Shown: positions 51,387 through 59,233 of the stretch, piece by piece | How the letters are laid out: each line of letters opens with the position of its first letter | Numbering within the stretch: the stretch's first letter is position 1 | NCBI GenBank assembly: GCA_030652575.1 | Contig: JAUSQI010000153.1 | Location: 1 to 64,000, forward strand | DNA length: 64,000 bases | Direction: 5' to 3' | DNA from: Stagnimonas sp. | GTDB taxonomy: Bacteria; Pseudomonadota; Gammaproteobacteria; Nevskiales; Nevskiaceae | The notes under the pieces: generated by a model | Told to the model about the DNA's origin: nothing | What the model saw: the letters and a program-made list of their open reading frames with translations, nothing else | Databases searched by the model: none | Made by a program: the position numbers and the translations under genes

Positions 51387-52069
51387 GCACATTGGCATTG
51401 GAAGCCGACTACAGATTGGCACAGCGCATGGGCAGACCACAGCGTGGCCTCGCCGGGCTGCTGATCGTCGGCCTGCATGTCGGTGCCTTGGCCGCGCTGA
51501 TGCACCTGCCCGCCGAATCGGCACCGTTGCCGGCACCGCAGGCCATGATGGTGAGCTTTATCAGCGAGCCCGCTCCGCCCAAGGTGGAGCCGCCGCCGCC
51601 CGAGCCACCACCACCGCCCAAGCCGCTGCCCAAGCTGGTTGCAAGCAGCAAGCCGACGCCTTCAGTCATGCAGGCGCCGCCGCCGGATGAACTGCCAGCG
51701 GTTGAAGAGACGGCTGCTGAGTTGCCGCCAGCGCCGCCACAGCCGCCAGCACCCGCGCCCGAGCCAGAGCCAGAGCCGGTGATCGTGCCGCCCAATTTCG
51801 TCGCCGCCTATCTCAATAATCCGGGGCCGGCGTATCCGTATGTTTCGAAGCGTCAGCGCGAGCAGGGCGAGGTGATGTTGCGGGTGCTGGTGAGCGCGGC
51901 GGGCCGCGCCGAGCAGGTGCTGATCGAGCGCAGCAGCGGCCACAGCCGGCTTGACGAGGCGGCACAGGAAGTGGTGCTGAAACGCTGGCGTTTCGTAGCG
52001 GCCAAGAAGGGCGACCAGGCGATTTCCGCCTGGGTTCTGGTCCCCATCCAATTTGAATTGAAGGGTTAG
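51383..52069 (+). CDS. tonB: TonB energy-transducing protein
   Basis: A 228-residue protein: short cytoplasmic start, one membrane helix (about 22-42, [20 protein letters not shown]), a long Pro-rich periplasmic spacer (about 60-135, [11 protein letters not shown] and [11 protein letters not shown]) and a carboxy-terminal TonB domain ([20 protein letters not shown] ... [20 protein letters not shown]). It transmits proton-motive energy from ExbB/ExbD to the receptor. The GTG start at 51383 overlaps the piuC stop, indicating translational coupling; a GTG 12 nt earlier is also in frame. Confidence 0.93.
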   Translation: MSTLALEADYRLAQRMGRPQRGLAGLLIVGLHVGALAALMHLPAESAPLPAPQAMMVSFISEPAPPKVEPPPPEPPPPPKPLPKLVASSKPTPSVMQAPPPDELPAVEETAAELPPAPPQPPAPAPEPEPEPVIVPPNFVAAYLNNPGPAYPYVSKRQREQGEVMLRVLVSAAGRAEQVLIERSSGHSRLDEAAQEVVLKRWRFVAAKKGDQAISAWVLVPIQFELKG

Positions 52070-52080
52070 CAAAGCAAGCA

Positions 52081-52821
52081 ATGGACACAATGCAGAGCAT
52101 GGGCTTCGGCCATTTCATCCAGCAGGCCGATGGTGTGGCAAAGGCCATCCTGATCATCATGCTGCTGGCCTCGATCAGCAGCTGGTATCTCATCGTCACC
52201 AAGCTGATCTCGTACCGCCGCGCGCGCAATCGCAGCACCAAATTTTTGGACTTCTTTTGGAATGCACCCTCGCTCGACGTGGTGGCGGCCGAGATTGAAC
52301 AGCGACACCCGGACGAACCGTTTTCGCACCTCGCCTACCACGGCATCGCCGCCAGTCGGCACCACGAGCGGCACGGCATCAATCGCCTCAACGAGGCGGG
52401 CAGCTCCAGCGATTTCGTCACCCGCACGCTGCGCAAGACCATCGACGAAGAAACCGCCAATCTCGAATCCGGCCTCACCATCCTGGCGTCAGTCGGGGCC
52501 ACGGCACCGTTCGTGGGTCTGCTCGGCACGGTGTGGGGCATCTATCACGCGCTGGTCGCCATTGGCATTTCCGGCGCTGGCACGCTGGATAAAGTCGCGG
52601 GGCCAGTGGGCGAGGCGCTGATCATGACGGCCATTGGTCTGGCGGTCGCGATCCCGGCGGTGCTGGGCTACAACGTCATCGTCCGCGCCAACCGCATGAC
52701 GCTGTCGCAGCTCGATGGCTTCGCGCATGATCTGTTCACCTTCCTCGGCACCGGCGTGAAGTACGACGCGCAGACCGGCAGCAGCGTCACCCCGCTGAAG
52801 CTCAACACAGCGAGGAATTGA
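52081..52821 (+). CDS. exbB: ExbB, TonB-complex proton-channel protein
   Basis: A 246-residue MotA/TolQ/ExbB-family inner-membrane protein with three membrane helices: about 20-40 (AKAILIIMLLASISSWYLIV), 140-162 (LTILASVGATAPFVGLLGTV) and 180-203 (ALIMTAIGLAVAIPAVLGYN). The GTVWGIYHAL motif of the family is present. It works with ExbD and TonB from the same operon. The ATG lies 12 nt after tonB and 3 nt before the exbD start at its other end. Confidence 0.95.
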   Translation: MDTMQSMGFGHFIQQADGVAKAILIIMLLASISSWYLIVTKLISYRRARNRSTKFLDFFWNAPSLDVVAAEIEQRHPDEPFSHLAYHGIAASRHHERHGINRLNEAGSSSDFVTRTLRKTIDEETANLESGLTILASVGATAPFVGLLGTVWGIYHALVAIGISGAGTLDKVAGPVGEALIMTAIGLAVAIPAVLGYNVIVRANRMTLSQLDGFAHDLFTFLGTGVKYDAQTGSSVTPLKLNTARN

Positions 52822-52823
52822 GC

Positions 52824-53270
52824 ATGGCCTTCGGCAGCTTTGGCGCGAGCCGCAACAACGCCCCGATGGCGGAGATCAACGTCGTGCCGATGGTCGACAT
52901 CATGTTGGTGCTGCTGGTGATCTTCATCATCACCGCACCCTTGCTGAGTCATGCGGTGAAGATCGACCTGCCCAAGGCCAGCAGCACGCCCAACGCTTTG
53001 CAGGCCGACAACATCCAGTTCGCCATCGACGCCGCAGGCCTGATGTATTGGAACGGCGAGGCGCTGGCGATGCCGCAGGTGATCCAGCGCATGGCAGCGG
53101 CAGGGCAGAAACAGCCCACGCCGGAACTGCACTTGCGCATCGACCGCGACGCCCGCTACCAGCAGATCGCCGAAGTGATGAGCGAGGCCGGCAAGGCGGG
53201 CCTCGGCAAGGTCGGCTTCGTCACCGATCCCTCCGGCGCGCCGGTGACCACCGTGTTGCCGCAGCCCTGA
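52824..53270 (+). CDS. exbD: ExbD, TonB-complex protein
   Basis: A 148-residue ExbD/TolR-family protein with one membrane helix near the amino end and a periplasmic domain. The helix carries the functional Asp in INVVPMVDIMLVLLVIFIIT, and the tail LHLRIDRDARYQQIAEVMSE is typical. It is the proton-conducting partner of ExbB. An in-frame TTG at 52818 overlaps the exbB end; I prefer the ATG at 52824. Confidence 0.95.
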   Translation: MAFGSFGASRNNAPMAEINVVPMVDIMLVLLVIFIITAPLLSHAVKIDLPKASSTPNALQADNIQFAIDAAGLMYWNGEALAMPQVIQRMAAAGQKQPTPELHLRIDRDARYQQIAEVMSEAGKAGLGKVGFVTDPSGAPVTTVLPQP

Positions 53271-53277
53271 TTTGCCC

Positions 53278-53910
53278 ATGAGCGCCGACGCCCCCGCCGC
53301 GCGCCAGCGCCGTTCGTACTGGCTCAAGACCCTGCACCAGTGGCACTGGATCAGCGCCGCCTTGAGCCTCATCGGCTTGATCGTGTTCGCCATCACCGGC
53401 ATCACCCTCAATCACGCCTCGCAGATCAAGGCCACGCCCCAGGTCGTGACGCTCAAGGCCACGTTGCCGGAGCCGCTGCGCGAATCGCTCGCCACGCAGC
53501 CAGAGCAGGGTACCGCGCCGTTGCCGCCAGCTCTGCGTGCGTGGCTCGCCGACGAGTGGTCGCTGCGCAGCGGCGGCCGCGAGGCGGAGTGGTCGGCAGA
53601 CGAGGTGTATCTGTCGCTGCCGCGCCCCGGCGGCGATGGCTGGCTGAGTGTTGATCGCGCCAGTGGTGAACTGGAATACGAGCAGACCGACCGCGGCTGG
53701 GTCTCCTACTTCAACGACCTGCACAAGGGCCGCAACGCCGGGCCGATGTGGGGTTGGTTCATTGATCTATTCGCCGGTGCCTGCCTGCTGTTCGCGCTCA
53801 CCGGTTTGTTCCTGCTCAAGCTGCATGCCGTGCAGCGCCCTTTGACCTGGCCTGTGGTCGGGCTGGGTGTGGTCATCCCGCTGCTGCTGGCGCTGCTGTT
53901 CGTTCACTAA
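53278..53910 (+). CDS. PepSY-associated transmembrane protein
   Basis: A 210-residue membrane protein of the PepSY-TM type: YWLKTLHQWHWISAALSLIG with two His residues next to the first helix (about 16-43), a periplasmic domain with the PepSY-like phrase GDGWLSVDRASGELEYEQTD, then YFNDLHKGRNAGPMWGWFID before two more helices. The conserved His residues near the membrane suggest haem binding or electron transfer across the membrane, as in siderophore-reducing PiuB-type systems. In this operon it lies between exbD and the DUF2271 gene, and it could carry electrons from the cytoplasmic flavoprotein to the periplasm. Confidence 0.85.
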   Translation: MSADAPAARQRRSYWLKTLHQWHWISAALSLIGLIVFAITGITLNHASQIKATPQVVTLKATLPEPLRESLATQPEQGTAPLPPALRAWLADEWSLRSGGREAEWSADEVYLSLPRPGGDGWLSVDRASGELEYEQTDRGWVSYFNDLHKGRNAGPMWGWFIDLFAGACLLFALTGLFLLKLHAVQRPLTWPVVGLGVVIPLLLALLFVH

Positions 53911-53938
53911 CCCTTTTTTCCCGACGCCGAGAACCCTA

Positions 53939-54514
53939 ATGCGTACTCCACAACTTTCTTCCTTCGCGCTGGCCCTGAGCGGTGGCTTGCTGGCTGGTCC
54001 AGCCTCTGCTGCTGGCCTCGATATCCGTATCCAGATCCCCCAGCTCGATGTCGCCGAATACCACCGCCCCTATGTCGCGGTGTGGGTGGAGCGTGAAGAC
54101 CGCAGCGTTGCCGCCAACTTGAGCGTCTGGTACCAACAGAAACGCGCTGCTGCCCCAGCCGCTGCCGCCCCGGCAGCGGGCGCGCCGCCGCAGGGCAACG
54201 AGGGTGGCACCAAATGGCTGCCCGACTTGCGCCAGTGGTGGCGTCGTGGTGGTCGCGAGCTGAGCCTGCCGGTCGATGGCTTGAGCGGTGCCACCCGCCC
54301 GGTCGGTGAACACGACTTGCAGTTCGGTGATGGCAAGACGCCGCTGCCTGCTTTGCCTGCGGGCAAATACAAGTTGATGGTGGAAGCCGCGCGCGAGGAA
54401 GGCGGCCGCGAGCTGGTCGAGATCCCGTTTGAATGGCCGGCCAAGGCCGGCACGCCGCTGAAAGCACAGGGCAAGAGCGAGCTGGGTGCCGTCAGCCTCG
54501 TCGTCAAGTCCTGA
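53939..54514 (+). CDS. Exported DUF2271 protein with an ApbE flavinylation motif
   Basis: A 191-residue periplasmic protein: signal peptide MRTPQLSSFALALSGGLLAG with AlaSerAla cleavage near residue 24, then the DUF2271 pattern (PYVAVWVEREDRSVAANLSV ... WLPDLRQWWRRGGRE). Residues 113-119 read DGLSGAT (54275-54295), the motif at which ApbE attaches FMN through the Thr (here Thr119) in NqrC/RnfG-type flavoproteins. ApbE is encoded two genes downstream. So this is probably a covalent FMN electron carrier. A Pro/Ala insertion lies at about 70-85. I chose the ATG at 53939, which gives the signal peptide. Confidence 0.85.
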   Translation: MRTPQLSSFALALSGGLLAGPASAAGLDIRIQIPQLDVAEYHRPYVAVWVEREDRSVAANLSVWYQQKRAAAPAAAAPAAGAPPQGNEGGTKWLPDLRQWWRRGGRELSLPVDGLSGATRPVGEHDLQFGDGKTPLPALPAGKYKLMVEAAREEGGRELVEIPFEWPAKAGTPLKAQGKSELGAVSLVVKS

Positions 54515-54539
54515 ACCACACCCCGCTTGGAGCCACACC

Positions 54540-55358
54540 ATGAATAACTCTACCCGCAGCGCCCTCGTCCTCGCCGCGCTGCTGCTGCCCTTGAGCAGCC
54601 ACGCCCACAAGGGCTGGTTGCAGCCCAGCAAGACCGTGCTCAATGTCGGCCAGTGGGTCACGGTCGATGCCGCCAGCTCGACCGATCCTTTCGTCAAGGA
54701 TCACAACGCCATGCGCCTTGAGAGCCTGCTCATCACCGCGCCCGATGGCAGTACGGTCGCCGCCGAAAACCTGAGCAGCGGCAAGCTGCGCAGCAGCTTC
54801 GATCTGCAACTCAAGCAGGCGGGCACCTATCGCCTGGCGGTGGTCAACAACGGCCTCAATGCCAGCTGGGAGGTGGATGGCCAGCGCAAGTCCTGGCCGC
54901 CGCGTGGCCAGCCCGCCACCGCAGAAGGCTTTGCCAAAGAGGTTCCCGCCAAGGCCGACAAGCTCAAGGTGGTGAGCTCTCAGCGCCGGCTCGAAACCTT
55001 CGTCACCGCCGGCAAGCCCAACGTCACCGCGCTGCAACCCAGCGGCGTTGGCCTGGAACTGGTCGTCGCCCAAGGTGTGAACGATCTCTACAGCAACGAG
55101 CCTGCGACCTTGCAGTTTCTGCTCGACGGCAAGCCCGCGCCCAAGCTCAAGGTGGAGCTGATCGCCGACGGCGTGCGCTATCGCAACAGCGTCGGCGAGA
55201 TCGAGCTGGTCACCGACGCCGAGGGCAAGGTGAAAGTGCAGTGGCCGCAGCCCGGTCTGTACTGGATCAGCACTTCGACAGAAGACCAGAACGCCACCGC
55301 ACCCGCCACCGAGCGCCGCGCCAGCTACACGGCAACGCTGGAAGTGCTGTCGCCCTGA
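54540..55358 (+). CDS. Exported DUF4198 protein
   Basis: A 272-residue periplasmic protein with signal peptide MNNSTRSALVLAALLLPLSS and a mature start HAHKGWLQPSKTVLNVGQWV, typical of DUF4198 (a beta-sandwich family often found with iron, nickel or cobalt uptake genes). The carboxy half has an Ig-like repeat (PATLQFLLDGKPAPKLKVEL ... GVRYRNSVGEIELVTDAEGK). A His pair at the mature amino terminus could bind metal. It sits between the DUF2271 and ApbE genes; a role as partner of the flavinylated protein is inferred from order only. Confidence 0.85.
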   Translation: MNNSTRSALVLAALLLPLSSHAHKGWLQPSKTVLNVGQWVTVDAASSTDPFVKDHNAMRLESLLITAPDGSTVAAENLSSGKLRSSFDLQLKQAGTYRLAVVNNGLNASWEVDGQRKSWPPRGQPATAEGFAKEVPAKADKLKVVSSQRRLETFVTAGKPNVTALQPSGVGLELVVAQGVNDLYSNEPATLQFLLDGKPAPKLKVELIADGVRYRNSVGEIELVTDAEGKVKVQWPQPGLYWISTSTEDQNATAPATERRASYTATLEVLSP

Positions 55359-55376
55359 TCTGTAGATGATTCAAGG

Positions 55377-56414
55377 GTGCGCCGCACGATGACCGAAGCC
55401 GCCAAGCGCATCCTCATCCCCCAGCGGCTGAGTGCGGCCGCACAGGCAGGTGCAGCACCCGGCGCGGTGCTGCACAGCCTGAGCGGCGAGAGCATGGGCA
55501 CGCGCTGGACGGTGAAGCTGTCGGCACCGCCGCGCGCGCTCGAACCTTTGCAGCGGCTAGTGCAGGCCGAGCTGGATCGCGTGGTGGCCGAGATGAGCAG
55601 CTGGCAGGCCGACTCCGAGCTCTGCCGCTACAACGCCGCCGAGGCCGGCAGCTGGCAGCAGTTGCCGGATGGCTTCTTCGAGGTGATGCAGCAGGCGCTG
55701 CTGGTGGCTGACGACAGTGCTGGTGCCTATGACCCCACGGCGGGCCCGCTGGTGGATTGCTGGGGTTTTGGGCCTGCGCCGCGCCGCAGCACGCCGCCTT
55801 CGAGTGAGGAGATTACGAACGCGCTGGCGCAGGTCGGCTGGCAACGCGTGCGGCTCGATGTCACTCATCGCCGCCTGCTGCAACCGGGCGGTGCGCAGCT
55901 CGATCTCTCGGCGATTGCCAAGGGCTACGGCGTCGATCTGCTGGCACGCGCGCTGGCCGCACAAGGCTTGCACCACTACTTGGTGGAGGTGGGCGGCGAG
56001 CTGCGCGGGCAGGGCTGCAAGCCGGATGGCAGCCCGTGGTGGGTGCAGCTGGAAGCGCCGGATGCGCAAGCAGGTCATGCGCCCATCTTGCTCGCGCTGG
56101 ATGGCCTCGCCGTCGCCAGCTCCGGCGACTACCGCCGCTATTTCGAGAGCGGCGGGCAGCGCTACGCGCACACCATCGACCCCCGCGATGGCTGGCCGCT
56201 GCGCCATGAGCTGGCATCGGTGAGCGTGGTGCATACGTCCTGCATGCGGGCCGATGCGCTCTCCACCGCGCTATTCGTGCTGGGGCTTGAGCAGGGCCTG
56301 CAATACGCCAGTCAGCATGGGCTAGCGGCACACTTTGTCGAACGCCACGCGGGCGAGAGCGGCCCGATCTACCAAGAGCGTTGGTCGCCCGCATTAGAGG
56401 CATTGCTGGAATGA
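55377..56414 (+). CDS. apbE: ApbE-family FAD:protein FMN transferase
   Basis: A 345-residue flavin transferase that moves FMN from FAD to a Thr in target proteins. Motifs: SGESMGTRWTVKL, DPTAGPLVDCWGFG, LDLSAIAKGYGVDLLAR, the FAD/metal-binding segment RYAHTIDPRDGWPL and CMRADALSTALFVLG. No signal peptide or lipobox is visible, which is unusual, because most ApbE proteins act outside the cytoplasm; no alternative start upstream restores one. Either the 5' end is altered or it acts before export. The likely substrate is the DUF2271 protein of the same operon. Starts at GTG 55377 or ATG 55389. The stop overlaps the reductase ATG (ATGA). Confidence 0.9.
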   Translation: MRRTMTEAAKRILIPQRLSAAAQAGAAPGAVLHSLSGESMGTRWTVKLSAPPRALEPLQRLVQAELDRVVAEMSSWQADSELCRYNAAEAGSWQQLPDGFFEVMQQALLVADDSAGAYDPTAGPLVDCWGFGPAPRRSTPPSSEEITNALAQVGWQRVRLDVTHRRLLQPGGAQLDLSAIAKGYGVDLLARALAAQGLHHYLVEVGGELRGQGCKPDGSPWWVQLEAPDAQAGHAPILLALDGLAVASSGDYRRYFESGGQRYAHTIDPRDGWPLRHELASVSVVHTSCMRADALSTALFVLGLEQGLQYASQHGLAAHFVERHAGESGPIYQERWSPALEALLE

Positions 56415-57847
56415 AGAAACCGGGTTTGGGAACGCTGGGTCTGCTGATGATTGGGCTGCTGTCGGTCTGGTCGTTCTTTGGTCAGCACGCGCCCATCGCC
56501 TGGCCGCAGCCTTCTGAGCAGGCTTTGTTGTCGGCGGCGGTGACGGTGCTGGTGTATGTGCTGGCCTGCACCGCATTGCTCTGGCGTCGGCGCGCAAAGC
56601 CGGCGGCACCAGCAGCGGGCGAGGGCGCGCTGCTGGTGGTCTACGCCAGCCAGACCGGCCATGCCGAGCAGCTGGCGCAACACAGTGCCGATGCGCTGCG
56701 TGCGGCAGGCCAGTCGGTTGAACTGTTGCCGCTGGGCGCGCTGGATGCCGCGCGTCTGCGACGGCACGACCGCATGTTGTTCGTGATCAGCACTACGGGC
56801 GAGGGCGATGCGCCCGACAACGCCTTCCGCTTTCTCGCGCGCATGACCGAGCAGCACCCGCTGCCGACGCTGCGCTACGGCGTGCTCGCCCTCGGCGACC
56901 GCCGCTATCAGCACTACTGCGGCTTCGGCCATGCGGTCGCAAGTTGGTTGCGGCAGCAGGGCGCGCAAGCCTTGTTCGAGACCATTGAAGTCAACGATGG
57001 CGATGCCGCAGCGCTGAAGCAGTGGCAGCAGCAGCTGGGCCAGCTCGCAGGCAATGCGGTGATCGGCAGCTGGGCACAGGCCGAGTTTCCGCGCTGGCGA
57101 TTGGTCGAGCGCCGCCAGCTCAACCCCGGCAGCGTCGGCGGCCCGGTGCACCATCTCGCCTTCGAGCCGGTGTCAGCGCTGCCCGCGTGGCAGGCGGGTG
57201 ATATCGCCGAAGTGCGCTTGCCGCAGCGCGATGCCGCCGAGCCTGTGCAGCAACGCGACTACTCCATCGCTTCGCTGCCCACCGATGGTCGTCTCGAATT
57301 GCTGGTGCGCGAGCAGCGCGATGCCGAGGGCAGGTTGGGTCGCGGCTCCGGCTGGCTGTGCGTACAGGCGGTGATCGGTGAAGAGATCGCCATGCAAGTG
57401 CGCAGCAACCGCAGTTTTCATCTGCCCGACGACAACCGCCCGCTGATTCTCATCGGCAATGGCACCGGGCTTGCGGGCTTGCGGGCCTTGCTGAAGGCGC
57501 GCGCGGCAGCGGGCCAGCACCGCAACTGGCTGCTGTATGGCGAGCGCAACGCCGCGCACGATCAGGTCTATGGCGGCGAGTTGGCCGACTGGCAGCAAGC
57601 GGGCGTGCTCACGCGCGTGGACTTTGCCTGGTCGCGCGACCAGCCCGAACGCATCTACGTGCAACAGCGATTGCAGCAAGCGGCCGACCTCCTGCGCAGC
57701 TGGGTCGCCGAGGGCGCAGCCATCTATGTGTGCGGCGGTGCGCAAGACATGGCTCCGGCGGTAGAGCAGGTGCTGCTGGCCGAGCTGGGCGCAGAAACGC
57801 TGCAAACCCTGCGAGAGACGGGTCGCTATCGCCGCGACGTGTATTGA
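56411..57847 (+). CDS. Membrane-anchored flavodoxin/NADPH-flavoprotein reductase (CysJ/P450-reductase-like)
   Basis: A 478-residue diflavin reductase. Two amino-terminal membrane segments (about 5-23 and 37-57) anchor it, followed by an FMN flavodoxin domain (LLVVYASQTGHAEQLAQHSA, FVISTTGEGDAPDN, YGVLALGDRRYQHYCGFG), an FAD domain (RDYSIASLPTDGRLELLVRE) and an NAD(P)H domain (ILIGNGTGLAGLRALLKAR, WLLYGERNAAHDQVY, YVCGGAQDMAPAVEQVLLAE). It can take electrons from NADPH and pass them to the membrane PepSY protein and so to the periplasmic flavoprotein, for ferric-siderophore reduction; that route is inferred from the operon. Its start overlaps the apbE stop. The frame also opens at 56381, inside apbE. 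Confidence 0.88.
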   Translation: MKKPGLGTLGLLMIGLLSVWSFFGQHAPIAWPQPSEQALLSAAVTVLVYVLACTALLWRRRAKPAAPAAGEGALLVVYASQTGHAEQLAQHSADALRAAGQSVELLPLGALDAARLRRHDRMLFVISTTGEGDAPDNAFRFLARMTEQHPLPTLRYGVLALGDRRYQHYCGFGHAVASWLRQQGAQALFETIEVNDGDAAALKQWQQQLGQLAGNAVIGSWAQAEFPRWRLVERRQLNPGSVGGPVHHLAFEPVSALPAWQAGDIAEVRLPQRDAAEPVQQRDYSIASLPTDGRLELLVREQRDAEGRLGRGSGWLCVQAVIGEEIAMQVRSNRSFHLPDDNRPLILIGNGTGLAGLRALLKARAAAGQHRNWLLYGERNAAHDQVYGGELADWQQAGVLTRVDFAWSRDQPERIYVQQRLQQAADLLRSWVAEGAAIYVCGGAQDMAPAVEQVLLAELGAETLQTLRETGRYRRDVY

Positions 57848-57865
57848 ACGGCTTGTAACCCGACC

Positions 57866-58876
57866 CTACAGCTGCGATACCCGCACGCTGTCGCCCGCCT
57901 GCACGCCGAGACATTGAGCGAGGTTTGCGTCGAGCGTGACGCTGCCGTCGTCCGGCTCCAGCTCGGCATGGGCGCAGCGGAAATCACCCAGTGCCATGTT
58001 GGCGACCAGGCAGGGTGCGCCGCCCTGCGGCTGGCCGATGCGCACCGTGACCGATTGCGAGCGGCGGATGCTGCGGATTTCTTCGCGCGGCGCTTCCACC
58101 GTCGGCCCGCCATCGAAGATGTCGATGTAGCCCTGATAACGAAACCCTTCCTGCTGCAACAGGTGCAGCGCCGGTGCGGTGTGCGGGTGCACCTTGCCCA
58201 TCACGTCCTGCGCCTTTTGCGGCAGCAGCACGGCATAGATCGGATGCGGCGGCATCAGTTCGGCGATGAAGGCCTTGTTGCCCATGCCGACGATGTGCTC
58301 GGCCTCGGTGTAATCCACCGACATGAAGTGACGACCCAGGCCCTCCCAGAACGGCGAATGGCCGTTCTCGTCGGAGTCGCCGCGCATCTCGGCGATCACC
58401 TTCTCGGCGAAGCGGTGCGGAAAGTTGGCCATGAACAGGAAGCGGCACTTGCTGAGCAGCTTGCCCGCACCCGCGCCGCGAAAGTGCGGTTGCATGAACA
58501 GCGAGCACAGCACGCTGGTGCCGGTGTAGTCGTTGCTCAGGTACAGCGTCGGCACGCGGTTGTAGATGGCGAGCTCACGCGAGGCATGCACGGTGAGGCC
58601 GACGCGATAGTTGTAGAAGGCCTCGTCCAGTCCGCAGGCGGCTTCGATGGCGCAGCAGGCGCCGACTTCACCGGTGTCGGTTTCGACCATCACGAACAGA
58701 TAGCGCTCGTGGCCGGCGACGGTCACGTGTTTCTCGAACGAGGCCAGCGAGAGTTCGATCTTCTCGCGCAGGAAGACCTCGTTGGTGGGCAGCGAGGTGA
58801 AGCCGGCACCCGCGCTCTCTGCCAGATGGACGAGAGCAGGAAGATCAGCAAGGGTGATGGGTCGGATGATTTTCAT
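57866..58876 (-). CDS. astA: Arginine N-succinyltransferase
   Basis: A 336-residue enzyme, first step of the arginine succinyltransferase pathway (arginine plus succinyl-CoA). Signatures are the start MKIIRPITLADLPALVHLAE, GAGFTSLPTNEVFLREKIEL, TGTSVLCSLFMQPHFRGAGA, LLSKCRFLFMANFPHRFAEK, EMRGDSDENGHSPFWEGLGR and FDGGPTVEAPREEIRSIR. It is close in length to E. coli AstA (344). It is the last gene of the minus-strand set M20 hydrolase, CsaA-like, astA, with 9 nt between it and the CsaA-like gene. No second (alpha/beta) copy was found in the window. Confidence 0.95.
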   Translation of the reverse strand: MKIIRPITLADLPALVHLAESAGAGFTSLPTNEVFLREKIELSLASFEKHVTVAGHERYLFVMVETDTGEVGACCAIEAACGLDEAFYNYRVGLTVHASRELAIYNRVPTLYLSNDYTGTSVLCSLFMQPHFRGAGAGKLLSKCRFLFMANFPHRFAEKVIAEMRGDSDENGHSPFWEGLGRHFMSVDYTEAEHIVGMGNKAFIAELMPPHPIYAVLLPQKAQDVMGKVHPHTAPALHLLQQEGFRYQGYIDIFDGGPTVEAPREEIRSIRRSQSVTVRIGQPQGGAPCLVANMALGDFRCAHAELEPDDGSVTLDANLAQCLGVQAGDSVRVSQL

Positions 58877-58885
58877 GTTCTTCTT

Positions 58886-59233
58886 TTAGTAGACGCGAGC
58901 GCCATTGGGTACTGCACGTTCGACGCCAAGAACAACCAGTCCGCCCTCGCCATCGACGGCGAGCGTCAGGCATTCGCTGAGCACATCCGCCACTTTGCGT
59001 GACGCGAAATTGACTACGGCCAGCACCTGCCGGCCGATGAGTTGTTCAGCCGTGTAGAGCGCGGTGATCTGCGCGCTGCTGGTCTTGATGCCGAGCGGGC
59101 CGAAATCGAGTGTGAGCACATAAGAAGGCTTGCGCGCCTTGGCGTTGGGCACGCAGGCGGTGACGGTGCCCACGCGCAGATCGCAGCCGAAGAATTGCTC
59201 TACTGGAATCGTCGGTGCCGGGCTCAGGTCCAT
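58886..59233 (-). CDS. csaA: CsaA-like tRNA-binding-domain protein
   Basis: A 115-residue OB-fold protein of the CsaA/tRNA-binding (EMAP/Arc1p) type: VEQFFGCDLRVGTVTACVPN, RKPSYVLTLDFGPLGIKTSS, AQITALYTAEQLIGRQVLAV and VVNFASRKVADVLSE. Length and motifs match CsaA, which has been linked to protein export chaperoning in Bacillus; in general the domain binds tRNA or proteins. Its start overlaps the end of the M20 hydrolase gene by 10 nt, and astA follows 9 nt later, so all three are probably in one transcript. A link to arginine use is not known. Confidence 0.88.
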   Translation of the reverse strand: MDLSPAPTIPVEQFFGCDLRVGTVTACVPNAKARKPSYVLTLDFGPLGIKTSSAQITALYTAEQLIGRQVLAVVNFASRKVADVLSECLTLAVDGEGGLVVLGVERAVPNGARVY

